Below, in pieces: positions 1 through 6,777 of a stretch of 52,034 nt of DNA. The position numbers were made by a program, and so were the translations under genes. The notes beneath the pieces are model-generated. The model worked only from the letters and a program-made list of their open reading frames with translations, was not told where the DNA came from and did not search any database. Source of the DNA: a virus; the IMG/VR virus record IMGVR_UViG_3300006880_000022, positions 1 through 52,034 of that record, one strand, 5' to 3'. Each line of letters starts with the position of its first letter. The first letter of the stretch is position 1.

Positions 1-8
1 GTCGCCCG
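1..8. other. Left cohesive-end half site (putative cos)
   Basis: The first eight bases, GTCGCCCG, joined to the last five, CGGGC, form CGGGCGTCGCCCG, a perfect odd palindrome centred on T. Terminase nicking sites commonly show such dyad symmetry, so this suggests the window runs from one cohesive end to the other. The overhang length cannot be read from the sequence. Confidence 0.55.
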
Positions 9-160
9 CGTTGAATTTCATAGAGATTTGTCGATATAGGACAGAGACAAACATTCTCAGCCATTTATATTGAACATTAGTTACCCGGCATTGGTCACGG
101 GCAGCTCGCCACGGACAGAGTGTGCTAGTACCACTGACCAGGGCACAGAGGCCCTGAGCG

Positions 161-202
161 CGTACGTGCACATGGTTACTATTGAGTACGTACGTGCACA
201 TG
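161..202 (+). repeat. Paired 14-bp direct repeat CGTACGTGCACATG
   Basis: CGTACGTGCACATG occurs at 161-174 and again at 189-202, a 28-bp centre-to-centre spacing (nearly three helical turns), so both copies face nearly the same side of the helix. The core GTGCAC is itself palindromic. Such phased pairs are typical protein-binding sites; a terminase small-subunit or regulator site is inferred from the position near the end. Confidence 0.5.
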
Positions 203-227
203 CAAAGGGATCCCCTTAAAGCTCTCA

Positions 228-284
228 CAGGGCTCAGGGCCAGGCCCCAGGGATCATCAGGGGTCAGGGCTGGGGGCGTCAGGG
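228..284 (+). repeat. Cluster of six CAGGG pentamers
   Basis: CAGGG appears six times in the same orientation, at 228, 235, 248, 258, 265 and 280, in an otherwise GC-rich 57-bp stretch. Density and shared polarity exceed expectation for this composition. A multi-site binding platform for packaging or replication proteins is a reasonable inference. Confidence 0.4.
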
Positions 285-335
285 GTACCACAGTGGAGGG
301 TATATGCGTACTACATATGAGTAACTACACATAGG

Positions 336-540
336 TAATACATAACTAATACATATAACTAATACATATAGTAATGCATACACTAATACATATATAGTAA
401 GTAGTAACTAATACATATATAGTAATACATACACTATTACATATACAATACATATACACAATACACTTATACCCATATACATATGTACCAATACTCCTAC
501 ACCCATATATCATTTACTACCTATATATGCCCGCATATAA
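336..540. repeat. AT-rich iteron-like array, unit ACTAATACATATA
   Basis: The 13-mer ACTAATACATATA is exact at 345, 358, 382 and 407, with degenerate copies around 336, 421 and 434-480, giving a period near 12-13 bp or twice that. The plus strand is almost devoid of G from about 335 to 480. No gene fits. The array resembles an iteron/DNA-unwinding element of a replication origin, or a binding array for an AT-preferring protein such as the Lsr2-like product (11305-11634). Either function is inference. Confidence 0.5.
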
Positions 541-558
541 GCCCCTACATATAGGCCC

Positions 559-855
559 CTATGTACCCCCTTTACTTACATTACACACCCTACACAATAA
601 CTGCCTACGTTTATCCTCCACGCGCTTCTTACGTGGTACCACATGGTCTAATTGTAATGGGCAGCGTGGACATCCCACCGTGGGACACCTACCTCGATAC
701 AGTGCAGCGTGACCACACTTCCTACACACGGGGTTTTGAGCTAAGAGCCGTTCCCTCATAACACGGTGCTGTCGGCCGTATCCCCTCGCATCGGTTCCTC
801 TATGTACGAGGCAATAACTTTTATCCGATAACCTCCCACACACTAAACAAATCAA
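559..855 (-). CDS. HNH endonuclease
   Basis: A 98-codon leftward gene. The C-terminal half has an HNH/treble-clef signature: LDHVVP for the first strand and LLCRVCNVSK for the closing zinc-knuckle and helix, with further CxxC pairs near residues 3-6 and 44-47. In many cos phages a small HNH protein near the end assists terminase cleavage, and its place 0.6 kb from the putative cos fits. The usual middle Asn (NLQ.LC) is replaced by Arg (RRQLLC), so activity may be altered. The start used is TTG at 855; the nearest GGGGG lies rather far upstream, so the N-terminus is uncertain. Confidence 0.75.
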   Translation of the reverse strand: MICLVCGRLSDKSYCLVHRGTDARGYGRQHRVMRERLLAQNPVCRKCGHAALYRGRCPTVGCPRCPLQLDHVVPRKKRVEDKRRQLLCRVCNVSKGGT

Positions 856-954
856 TTGCCTAATAACTAACCCCCTTTCTTACCCGCAGGGTTGCCGGCA
901 CTCGCGGCCCCGACCGACCCTGGCGGAGGGAGGGACGCGAAGTGTCCGGCTACC

Positions 955-992
955 GCTGTTAGCTTACGTCTTTACAGCCTCCAGCTAACAGC
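955..992. promoter_or_regulatory. 10-bp perfect inverted repeat between divergent genes
   Basis: GCTGTTAGCT (955-964) and AGCTAACAGC (983-992) are exact inverted copies separated by 18 bp. They lie in the divergent gap between the HNH gene and the early operon. A weaker outer pairing brackets them (AAGTGTCCGG at 940 with CCGGAC at 1035). The dyad lies upstream of the likely early promoter, so a DNA-level operator for a dimeric regulator is more likely than an mRNA leader. Confidence 0.45.
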
Positions 993-1044
993 TTAGAGGG
1001 CGCAAGATCATCCAGAGGGACAGAACGGTCTAAACCGGACATAC

Positions 1045-1073
1045 TTGATGGTCCAAAAACTCCGTGGTACAGT
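1045..1073 (+). promoter_or_regulatory. Putative sigma-70-like early promoter
   Basis: TTGATG (1045-1050) and TACAGT (1068-1073) match -35 and -10 boxes at four of six positions each, with a 17-bp spacer. Transcription would start near 1080, just upstream of the first early gene (ATG 1108). The promoter overlaps what would otherwise be a longer N-terminus, which argues against the upstream TTG start. Confidence 0.45.
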
Positions 1074-1107
1074 GTGCGTCCCACCCGTCACACGAGAGGA
1101 TGTGATC

Positions 1108-1662
1108 ATGACAGTAATCCCCCCACGAATAGACCCCCATGAGGTCAACCGAGTAGTGGATATCCCTGAATACACATTTGAACACCACGCTTTGATGCGT
1201 AATAGGGATCCACTTATTGCCCCGGTGATCGCTCCCGGGGTAAATGCACTTATTGCATTCTTGGAGGATGGCCCGGCCATTTGGAAAGAATGTATGTATA
1301 TCCTCCTGAGCAAGTCGAGCATGGCACGTAAAACAGCTCGCAACATACTCGCCCGTGCTGTCAATGTCGGATTCATTACCCAATCACAGAATGCAGACGC
1401 TGAGTTGCGTGTAATCGGGTTGACTAAGTGGCCGATGCCCGACAAACACGCATGGGTTCACTACTCCAAGCTATTTCGGAGCGGTGACAACGGCCGAGGT
1501 AAGTTCAAGCCAGTACCGATCTCGGGGCTAGCAAAGGGTATGAACGCGGTAGCCCCAAGTGCCGGTACAGAAGACCGTATCAAGGACGCCATCAAAGATG
1601 GTGCTCTCAAAATCCTAACTGTGGAGGGTGTCAAGTGTGTGGAGGTAGTACCGAAGAAATGA
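1108..1662 (+). CDS. Early protein, possible winged-helix DNA binder
   Basis: First gene of the early operon, 184 residues. ATG 1108 is chosen because GAGAGGA sits seven bases upstream and a promoter overlaps the longer reading. The middle segment (roughly residues 60-110) alternates helices with a basic stretch (ARKTARN) and a GFI turn, which resembles a winged helix-turn-helix. I do not recognise a family. First position after the promoter would suit an early regulator; this is inference. Confidence 0.6.
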   Translation: MTVIPPRIDPHEVNRVVDIPEYTFEHHALMRNRDPLIAPVIAPGVNALIAFLEDGPAIWKECMYILLSKSSMARKTARNILARAVNVGFITQSQNADAELRVIGLTKWPMPDKHAWVHYSKLFRSGDNGRGKFKPVPISGLAKGMNAVAPSAGTEDRIKDAIKDGALKILTVEGVKCVEVVPKK

Positions 1663-1922
1663 TCGAGGGTGATGACCGGACCACACAATCACACGTGGTG
1701 ATCACTCCAGGGCTCGAAGACTTGGATACACAAGAACAGTTCGTGGTTACCCAGGGCATCGAGGACATGGTCTTGTTGTCACAGCAAACTCAGGTGTACC
1801 GAGCCCAGATGCTCCGCTACCTGCGCCGGGCTCAGTGGACATCAAATATGTCTTACGTCTGTGCGTTCTTGTCCATCACCTGTGTGGCATTCATTCTGTT
1901 CAGAGAGATAGTAACCAGATGA
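1659..1922 (+). CDS. C-terminal single-pass membrane protein
   Basis: 87 residues, started at ATG 1659, which overlaps the previous stop as ATGA. It has an acidic, Gln-rich N-terminal part, a basic stretch (RYLRRAQ) and one hydrophobic helix near the C-terminus (YVCAFLSITCVAFILF). This looks like a tail-anchored inner-membrane protein with its soluble domain inside the cell. Function unknown. Confidence 0.6.
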   Translation: MIEGDDRTTQSHVVITPGLEDLDTQEQFVVTQGIEDMVLLSQQTQVYRAQMLRYLRRAQWTSNMSYVCAFLSITCVAFILFREIVTR

Positions 1923-2104
1923 ACCGTGACGAGCGTCGCCGATTTGTGCACCATCGCTTTCAGCAGGTCTACAACTACCATGAATTGTCTATGACCCAAG
2001 TAAGGCGCTTCGTTGACGAGATAGTCAATGCCTGGGGTGTAGATCTCATGGATCAGCGCGAGCAAATGATCGCAGCTCTACACGAGGCACCGGGCAATGA
2101 CTGA
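1919..2104 (+). CDS. Small helical protein, unknown
   Basis: 61 residues, ATG 1919 overlapping the upstream stop by ATGA. Very basic N-terminus (NRDERRRFVHHRF) followed by an amphipathic helix. A longer reading from 1835 lies inside the membrane gene and is not supported. Family not recognised. Confidence 0.6.
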   Translation: MNRDERRRFVHHRFQQVYNYHELSMTQVRRFVDEIVNAWGVDLMDQREQMIAALHEAPGND

Positions 2105-2462
2105 GGACATCGACCTATTGGAGTCCGGCGGTCAACCGTCATTTGCCGATGCGCCCGGTGAGGGTTGGATATCGGGGCAAATGACAAATCTGGCCGGACG
2201 TCCATTGTGGGAGCACCCTGATTACCTGGGTGTGTATTGGGTCGAGCTAGACCCTAGCGACCCGTTCTATCCCAACTTGCCCGCCAGCCGTAATGGCTGG
2301 GCGATGATGAGAAAACCGTGGTGGGTATGCGATGTGTTCGCCTGCCAGGTACGAGCAACATCAGAAAGGAAGATGGTCGCTCAGGTAACACCACACGGAC
2401 ACGATATCTATTACACGTTCTGTCCAGCACACGCAAAACTATGGGTAAAGGAGCATAAATAA
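2097..2462 (+). CDS. Hypothetical Cys/His-containing protein
   Basis: 121 residues, overlapping its upstream neighbour by eight bases. The C-terminal half carries paired Cys and His residues (VCDVFAC, then HGH, then FCPAH) that could bind one zinc. The N-terminus is acidic and Gly/Pro-rich. Family not recognised. Confidence 0.6.
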   Translation: MTEDIDLLESGGQPSFADAPGEGWISGQMTNLAGRPLWEHPDYLGVYWVELDPSDPFYPNLPASRNGWAMMRKPWWVCDVFACQVRATSERKMVAQVTPHGHDIYYTFCPAHAKLWVKEHK

Positions 2463-3119
2463 ATGCCAGACACAACTGTAGTGGAACAATTGGAGCGCAG
2501 CCTAAATCGACTGCTCACCAATGGGTGGCGTCAGGGTGGGGTTGATAAGTTAACGGCAACTGACGCCACAGCAGCATGTCTATTGCTTAGCATTCCCTCA
2601 TTAGTAGAACAGCAAGTCTATGATGTTATCGATGAGCAGTATCCCGGGTACGGTGCCGCTTACCCTAATGAACGAGCCGGCATTATAGTCAATTGGAACG
2701 ACGCCCCACACCGCAAGTACGTCGAAGTCCTCGGTGTGGTCGCGTTAGCCCTTCACCGCGCTCGTGAGGCTGGATATGAACCAACCCTATCCGATGGCAC
2801 ATCCTTCTATGCCCGGCGTGCTGCTGACTTGCAGGAAGGGCTACATGTACTGCTCACCAAGGGCTGGATTAGGGGAACGTCTGCTGATCCTTATGTCTCT
2901 GCCAAGTGCATTATTAATAGCATCCCTCTAAGAGACACCGTTACCGATGGTCGGATATTCCGACTTATCCGATCGGTGATTGTTGAACAATTCCCCGGCT
3001 ACCATTGGTTTAATATATCCGAATGGAATGATGCCGCTGAGCGCAAGTATGTCGAAGTCCTCGGTGTGATGGTGCTCGCTATTCACCGTGCCGAGTTGAA
3101 AGCTAAGGAGGTCTCATGA
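2463..3119 (+). CDS. Two-copy DUF6197-like protein
   Basis: 218 residues made of two tandem copies of one domain (about 8-100 and 120-214). Each copy starts with L..LLT.GW and ends with WNDA..RKYVEVLG followed by an A.HRA helix. That WND...EVL..L..A ending resembles the actinobacterial/phage family I know as DUF6197. The DNA duplication is still visible: the segments coding for KYVEVLG (about 2712-2738 and 3042-3068) are nearly identical. Function unknown; a small helical dimer-like fold made in one chain is inferred. Confidence 0.65.
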   Translation: MPDTTVVEQLERSLNRLLTNGWRQGGVDKLTATDATAACLLLSIPSLVEQQVYDVIDEQYPGYGAAYPNERAGIIVNWNDAPHRKYVEVLGVVALALHRAREAGYEPTLSDGTSFYARRAADLQEGLHVLLTKGWIRGTSADPYVSAKCIINSIPLRDTVTDGRIFRLIRSVIVEQFPGYHWFNISEWNDAAERKYVEVLGVMVLAIHRAELKAKEVS

Positions 3120-3497
3120 ATGTCAACGATGCGATCGTGGCGCTCCTCCGAGCGGCATGGCAAGCACTTAGCCGCATTATTACGACCATCCAATTACGCT
3201 GGGCACTCCGTAATTGCCGGTGTCCCCTGTGCCAATTGCAAACAGAAGACACTACAGCTTATTACGGTTGAGGTGCTGCGCAGCTCAGGCTGGCTAAAGG
3301 ACATTTGCCTGAGGTGCTGGACATTGCGAACGAGCGCACGGTACTTGACAAAACCAGAGCGCCATAGTCTACGGCTATTCAGGTGGTACGGCGACCTTGA
3401 TGATTCAACCGTAGGTCCACGTCATGGGCGTTACAAGGTGACTGCGGAGAGTGGTCGCGCTCAATGGCAGACCTACATCGATCCGAGTCTGTACTGA
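3120..3497 (+). CDS. Zinc-ribbon protein
   Basis: 125 residues. CANC and CLRC, about 28 residues apart, make a four-Cys zinc ribbon, flanked by basic segments. AAGGAGG (3105-3111) is eight bases from this ATG; an alternative ATG at 3116 in another frame is only four bases from it. A nucleic-acid or protein contact role is typical of such ribbons, but the partner is unknown. Confidence 0.6.
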   Translation: MSTMRSWRSSERHGKHLAALLRPSNYAGHSVIAGVPCANCKQKTLQLITVEVLRSSGWLKDICLRCWTLRTSARYLTKPERHSLRLFRWYGDLDDSTVGPRHGRYKVTAESGRAQWQTYIDPSLY

Positions 3498-3522
3498 TCT
3501 CCTACTGTTCATAGTAGCCGTG

Positions 3523-3604
3523 AGGTTCCCCCCACTAGAGCATCTAGACATGATCGTCAATGTGACGTCTGTCACAGATCCACTCGGGGGAGTGGGGGGA
3601 ACCT
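3523..3604 (+). promoter_or_regulatory. 14-bp stem with nested hairpins upstream of GNAT gene
   Basis: The 160-base gap after 3497 holds AGGTTCCCCCCACT (3523-3536), perfectly complementary to AGTGGGGGGAACCT (3591-3604). Inside sits TGTGAC/GTCACA (3561-3576). A competing CACTC/GAGTG hairpin (3581-3594) shares bases with the long right arm, so two mutually exclusive folds exist. There is no T-run, so a simple terminator is unlikely. A leader switch or protein-binding RNA for the downstream GNAT gene is inferred. Confidence 0.5.
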
Positions 3605-3657
3605 TGCATCCATGATGATGAGAGTAAGCCCGTTGCGGATTTAAGGGGGTTGCTCTC

Positions 3658-4050
3658 ATTGGAACACCTAAATGGGTCCACGAAGATTTCGAAGCTCTCC
3701 CCAAGCGGAGAATTACCGTCCATTATTCAGAGTTAAAGTACCGGGTAAAGCACCTACTGACGTTGCGTAAAACGTGGCGGCATCGTATCGAGTGCTACCG
3801 AGGGAGACAGTTAGTCGGCTACATGACGTGGGAATGCAGCTTTAACAATCCGCTCGTGACCTGCGTACAAGTCCGAGCATCGTATCGACGTAATGGCATC
3901 GCCTCACAAATGTGGAGGGTAGCCAACCGCCTAGCCAATTTGTACGTAGTCTGTAGGCCAGTACACAGCCCAGAGCGCACGCACGCTGGCCAGTTGTGGG
4001 CAAAGTCAGTGGGCGGGATACTACCTAGGAGAGCGAGAGGCTGGGCATGA
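3658..4050 (+). CDS. GNAT-type acetyltransferase, apparent ATT start
   Basis: 130 residues. VQVRASYRRNGIAS is a clear acetyl-CoA binding motif A of the GNAT superfamily, followed by the alpha helix and a later strand. The frame is open back to 3628, but no ATG, GTG or TTG exists before TTG 3763, which would remove the first strand and helices. AAGGGGG (3643-3649) stands eight bases before ATT 3658, so an AUU initiator is proposed. Other readings: start at TTG 3763 with a shortened domain, or a sequencing slip. The target of acetylation is unknown. Confidence 0.6.
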   Translation: MGTPKWVHEDFEALPKRRITVHYSELKYRVKHLLTLRKTWRHRIECYRGRQLVGYMTWECSFNNPLVTCVQVRASYRRNGIASQMWRVANRLANLYVVCRPVHSPERTHAGQLWAKSVGGILPRRARGWA

Positions 4051-4134
4051 GTGACCTGTGACTGTTCTGAATGGCCATGCCGTTTACGGCGATGGATATT
4101 GGCACTGAGATCACGACGGAGTGAGAGGTTAGAC

Positions 4135-4758
4135 ATGACTGACGACGCAAATTACGATATTAGAATTCAGGCTCTATCTGGTGTAGTCAGTCGACTTCTC
4201 AGGCGAGTACAAGAGCTTGAGGACAAGGAACTTGGGATGAAATCGACAAGCTTTGAGTTTACTACTCCCGGCTTGCGTTATGTCCATGAGTTTGAGACTG
4301 ATCGTATTTGGGACGTCAAGGCACTGAGGACTAGAATCGATGCGCTAAAGGGAGAGCGCGACAGGCTCGAAAAAGATTGTGATCAGTTCCGACGGAGTGC
4401 CCAATCATATGAATACGCATTTCGAGAGGCAGAGCGAAACCTCGCCGCGCTAAAGAAAGAGCGCGATCGGTTGAGTATTGCGCTTGGTAACGCCAATCGA
4501 AAGGCAAGGGACTATTCAAAGCTTGCAGACTCTGTTAGGGACGAGCGCGATGAATTTCAACGCCTTGCCAAGCATTTCGAAGATCAAGTAGTTGAATTAA
4601 AGAAAACCCGTTATTACCCCCCAGGCACAGAGGCTAGCCTTAATAAGAAAATCAGGGAGCTAAAGGCAAACCTCGATAATAAGCAGGGTGTAATTAACGA
4701 CCTCAAGCGCGCACTGAGGGATATCGCCTCGGATGTCGATCAACTTGACTTAGATTGA
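4135..4758 (+). CDS. Coiled-coil protein
   Basis: 207 residues. From about residue 60 to the end it is almost continuous charged heptad sequence (ERDRLEKD, KKERDRL, RDERDEF), predicting a long coiled coil. ATG 4135 is preceded by GAGAGG at six bases, better than the upstream GTG 4051. It could act as a scaffold or tether in the replication compartment; there is no direct evidence. Confidence 0.65.
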   Translation: MTDDANYDIRIQALSGVVSRLLRRVQELEDKELGMKSTSFEFTTPGLRYVHEFETDRIWDVKALRTRIDALKGERDRLEKDCDQFRRSAQSYEYAFREAERNLAALKKERDRLSIALGNANRKARDYSKLADSVRDERDEFQRLAKHFEDQVVELKKTRYYPPGTEASLNKKIRELKANLDNKQGVINDLKRALRDIASDVDQLDLD

Positions 4759-5150
4759 TGGCCTACATCGACCGGGTACCGATCTTCAAATATATACTGT
4801 CGTGCTCGCACGAATTCTGGACACGTGTAGCCTGCACACCGGACAGTGAAGGTGTGTACTGGTTTTACTGTCACGAGTGCCATGAATTCATCGGACATAG
4901 TAAGGCAGCCGTACGAGAGGTATTACCACTGTCCTCCCGTGGTAAGCGCCGGCTGGGAGCCACCGAGGTAGCAGCATTGATGGACACTGCAATCGTCAAG
5001 GACCGCATAGCCAAGCTCATGCGCCGTCACCACTGGGATACCTCCGCCGAGATTCTAGCTATGGAGCTTGGTGTATCTGCTAAGCTAGTTCGGACAGTGG
5101 GACAGGACATCGGTTGTTACGATGGGAGAGGAATACAGCGTGACGAATAA
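4758..5150 (+). CDS. Zinc-ribbon/HTH protein
   Basis: 130 residues, ATG 4758 overlapping the previous stop as TGATG. The N-terminal part holds C.HE and CHECH clusters compatible with a zinc ribbon. The C-terminal part (ILAMELGVSAKLVRTVGQDIG) reads as a helix-turn-helix. This layout suggests a small DNA-binding regulator. Confidence 0.55.
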   Translation: MAYIDRVPIFKYILSCSHEFWTRVACTPDSEGVYWFYCHECHEFIGHSKAAVREVLPLSSRGKRRLGATEVAALMDTAIVKDRIAKLMRRHHWDTSAEILAMELGVSAKLVRTVGQDIGCYDGRGIQRDE

Positions 5151-5577
5151 ACAGCCTAACGTATCTCGTATCAAGGTTCGTCTATCTCGTATCTTGTCTT
5201 GGGGTGAGGTCGAGTACCTCCGAAACCAATTCAATATCGAGATGCCCCGCCTACCATCTAAGGCGTTCGATCGAAGCGTGTTCATCGTGACCATGCACAA
5301 TCGAGGTAGCCGACGAGTATTCAGTGACTTCGCTGAGTGCCTGGCCGAGGAATTCGTAAATGTCTTCCCGGTGCATGTCAAGACGCTGGCGGAGGCCGAC
5401 CATTTGGCCACTATCCATTTCCTCAAGGCGTTGGAATCTACTAGCTCTCGCTTGGTTGTGCACCATCCACCTGAGCAACAGCGACCACGACCAATTGAAC
5501 CAACACCCGCACCCAAGCCGGCTGACACGTTGTTCCAGCGTCTCGACAATTGGTATAGGACCCTATGGACACGCTAA
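5140..5577 (+). CDS. Hypothetical protein with Pro-rich tail
   Basis: 145 residues from GTG 5140, nine bases after GAGAGGA and overlapping the previous gene by eleven bases. It has an alpha/beta N-terminal part, then a Pro/Gln-rich linker (EPTPAPKP) and a short aromatic C-terminal peptide. Family not recognised. Confidence 0.55.
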   Translation: MTNKQPNVSRIKVRLSRILSWGEVEYLRNQFNIEMPRLPSKAFDRSVFIVTMHNRGSRRVFSDFAECLAEEFVNVFPVHVKTLAEADHLATIHFLKALESTSSRLVVHHPPEQQRPRPIEPTPAPKPADTLFQRLDNWYRTLWTR

Positions 5578-5702
5578 TTAGTGATGAGGAGCGACCTAAG
5601 CGGTGCTGTTACTGTGGATACTCAGGGACAGAGCGGCGTTTTCGTGAGCTGGAGACATATGGAATGAACCCCCTGTATGTCTGTTCGGAGTGTGATAGCT
5701 AA
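5565..5702 (+). CDS. 45-residue zinc ribbon
   Basis: A 45-residue gene overlapping the upstream stop by 13 bases and ending directly at the next ATG (TAAATG). CYCG and CSEC make a complete four-Cys zinc ribbon. AGGA lies upstream of ATG 5565. Similar one-domain ribbons recur through this genome. Role unknown. Confidence 0.55.
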   Translation: MDTLISDEERPKRCCYCGYSGTERRFRELETYGMNPLYVCSECDS

Positions 5703-5939
5703 ATGTTCACATCTTTCTATGTCAAGGTCGAGGACAAACATCGACACCACCACCAGTATCGAATCTGGCCTGAGTTGTATACTCCTACGTTCAGTCCGAC
5801 AGACAAGGTGGTTGACGTAGCTCCGGCGGGAATGTTCAAGTTCGTTGAGCTGGCCGGGCCACCTGAGGCTTTAGCAGAGCTAGCCCGCATGGCTAAGGGT
5901 GGTAAAGCGAGCAAAAAGGTTGCTAAGGGGAAAAAGTGA
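5703..5939 (+). CDS. Small protein with Lys-rich tail
   Basis: 78 residues starting immediately after the preceding TAA. It has a His-rich N-terminal segment (HRHHHQ), a beta-rich middle and a C-terminal tail of Lys/Ala/Gly that could contact DNA. Family not recognised. Confidence 0.55.
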   Translation: MFTSFYVKVEDKHRHHHQYRIWPELYTPTFSPTDKVVDVAPAGMFKFVELAGPPEALAELARMAKGGKASKKVAKGKK

Positions 5940-6157
5940 CATCGAGAGATTTCAATGACTCGGCCGTACGCGCAATGGTGGAGAATAATCATCGACCAAG
6001 GGAGTGCTACAAAACTAACAATGTCACTTTGGAACGCTACCTAGCAAGTATTCGCTGCGAGCTTGATAATGAGCACTGGCCGTGTCGCGCTGTCCAAGAT
6101 CTCAAGGCATGGCGAGACGCTGTTCAAAAGGCGACTCCGATTGACTTCACCAAATGA
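5936..6157 (+). CDS. Small hypothetical protein
   Basis: 73 residues, GTG 5936 overlapping the upstream stop as GTGA, with AAGGGG a few bases upstream. Mostly helical, charged, with two isolated Cys. It is translationally coupled to the sigma-like gene that follows. No family recognised. Confidence 0.55.
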   Translation: MTSRDFNDSAVRAMVENNHRPRECYKTNNVTLERYLASIRCELDNEHWPCRAVQDLKAWRDAVQKATPIDFTK

Positions 6158-6777
6158 ACGATGACGAGATTTACGCGACCTTGAATGAGTACCGCCCGTG
6201 GTTGATCCGAACCGCACTAGGTATCAAGTCCGATCCTGCTCAGGCTGAGGAGCTAATGCAAGAGGGTTGGATTGCTATGTGGCGGGCACTCATTGCCTAC
6301 GATGAACTCAAGGGCGAGTTATATGGATACTTGGTGACTCAAGCCCGCTGGCGTATGCTGTCTATCGCTACCGGGTCAGCCTACCTGTTATCTAGTGAAC
6401 GCCATGTACGTACGGTGTCCATAGGGCATAAGACCGTTATCCCCCCGACAGTAGAGGTACCAACGACCACGGGACTTGATAACCCTGTGATGCCGGAAAT
6501 TGATTCTATGATTACGGCCTATCACCACGGGGAGATATACGCCGCAATAAATGAAGAGCTTACACCAGTACAACGTGAGCGTGTATTCAAGCGATTTTGG
6601 CTTGGAATAGTGGACGGCAATACCACTTGGTGGAATGGTCGCCCCGCGTCGGGCAAGCGGTTACCAACTTGGAACACGGTTAAGTATCCAAACGGCCGGG
6701 TACAAGGGCGTGCCTATATAGGTGCTCGCGACAGATTGAGGAAACGCCTAGGTCACTTGAAGGGGATTGAGGAATGA
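6154..6777 (+). CDS. Sigma-70-like RNA polymerase sigma factor
   Basis: 207 residues. Residues about 25-75 match sigma region 2: D..QAEELMQEGWIAMWRA, then Y.....G.LYGYLV.QARWRM, the core-binding and -10 recognition helices. A region-4-like helix (LTPVQRERVFKRF) lies near residue 140, followed by an atypical basic C-terminal tail. Expected role: redirect host polymerase to phage promoters, probably middle or late ones. ATGA couples it to its neighbours on both sides. Its target promoters could not be identified. Confidence 0.75.
   Translation: MNDDEIYATLNEYRPWLIRTALGIKSDPAQAEELMQEGWIAMWRALIAYDELKGELYGYLVTQARWRMLSIATGSAYLLSSERHVRTVSIGHKTVIPPTVEVPTTTGLDNPVMPEIDSMITAYHHGEIYAAINEELTPVQRERVFKRFWLGIVDGNTTWWNGRPASGKRLPTWNTVKYPNGRVQGRAYIGARDRLRKRLGHLKGIEE

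Larger units (their letters stand above)
9..335. other. Non-coding left terminal region
   Basis: No credible gene is seen here on either strand. The stretch holds a pair of 14-bp direct repeats (161-202) and a cluster of CAGGG pentamers (228-284), and it leads into an AT-rich array. Next to the putative cos end, the natural inference is a packaging recognition (cosB-like) or maintenance region. No function is proven by sequence alone. Confidence 0.45.

Noticed and set aside
336-480. CRISPR-like array
   Set aside because: Units are only 12-13 bp, nearly contiguous and without unique spacers of regular length; no cas genes. An AT-rich iteron-like array fits better.
527-761. Rightward short ORFs at the left end
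   Set aside because: No ribosome site, low-complexity sequence, and they oppose the HNH gene.
1045-1107. N-terminal extension of the first early gene
   Set aside because: The start TTG coincides with a -35 box and lacks a ribosome site, while ATG 1108 has GAGAGGA.
3116-3271. 51-residue frame starting at ATG 3116 with CRCPLC motif
   Set aside because: The ATG is only four bases from AAGGAGG, while ATG 3120, in the frame of a longer complete zinc ribbon, is eight bases away. Both cannot be the main product.
4051-4134. N-terminal extension of the coiled-coil gene
   Set aside because: GTG 4051 has no close ribosome site; ATG 4135 has GAGAGG at six bases.
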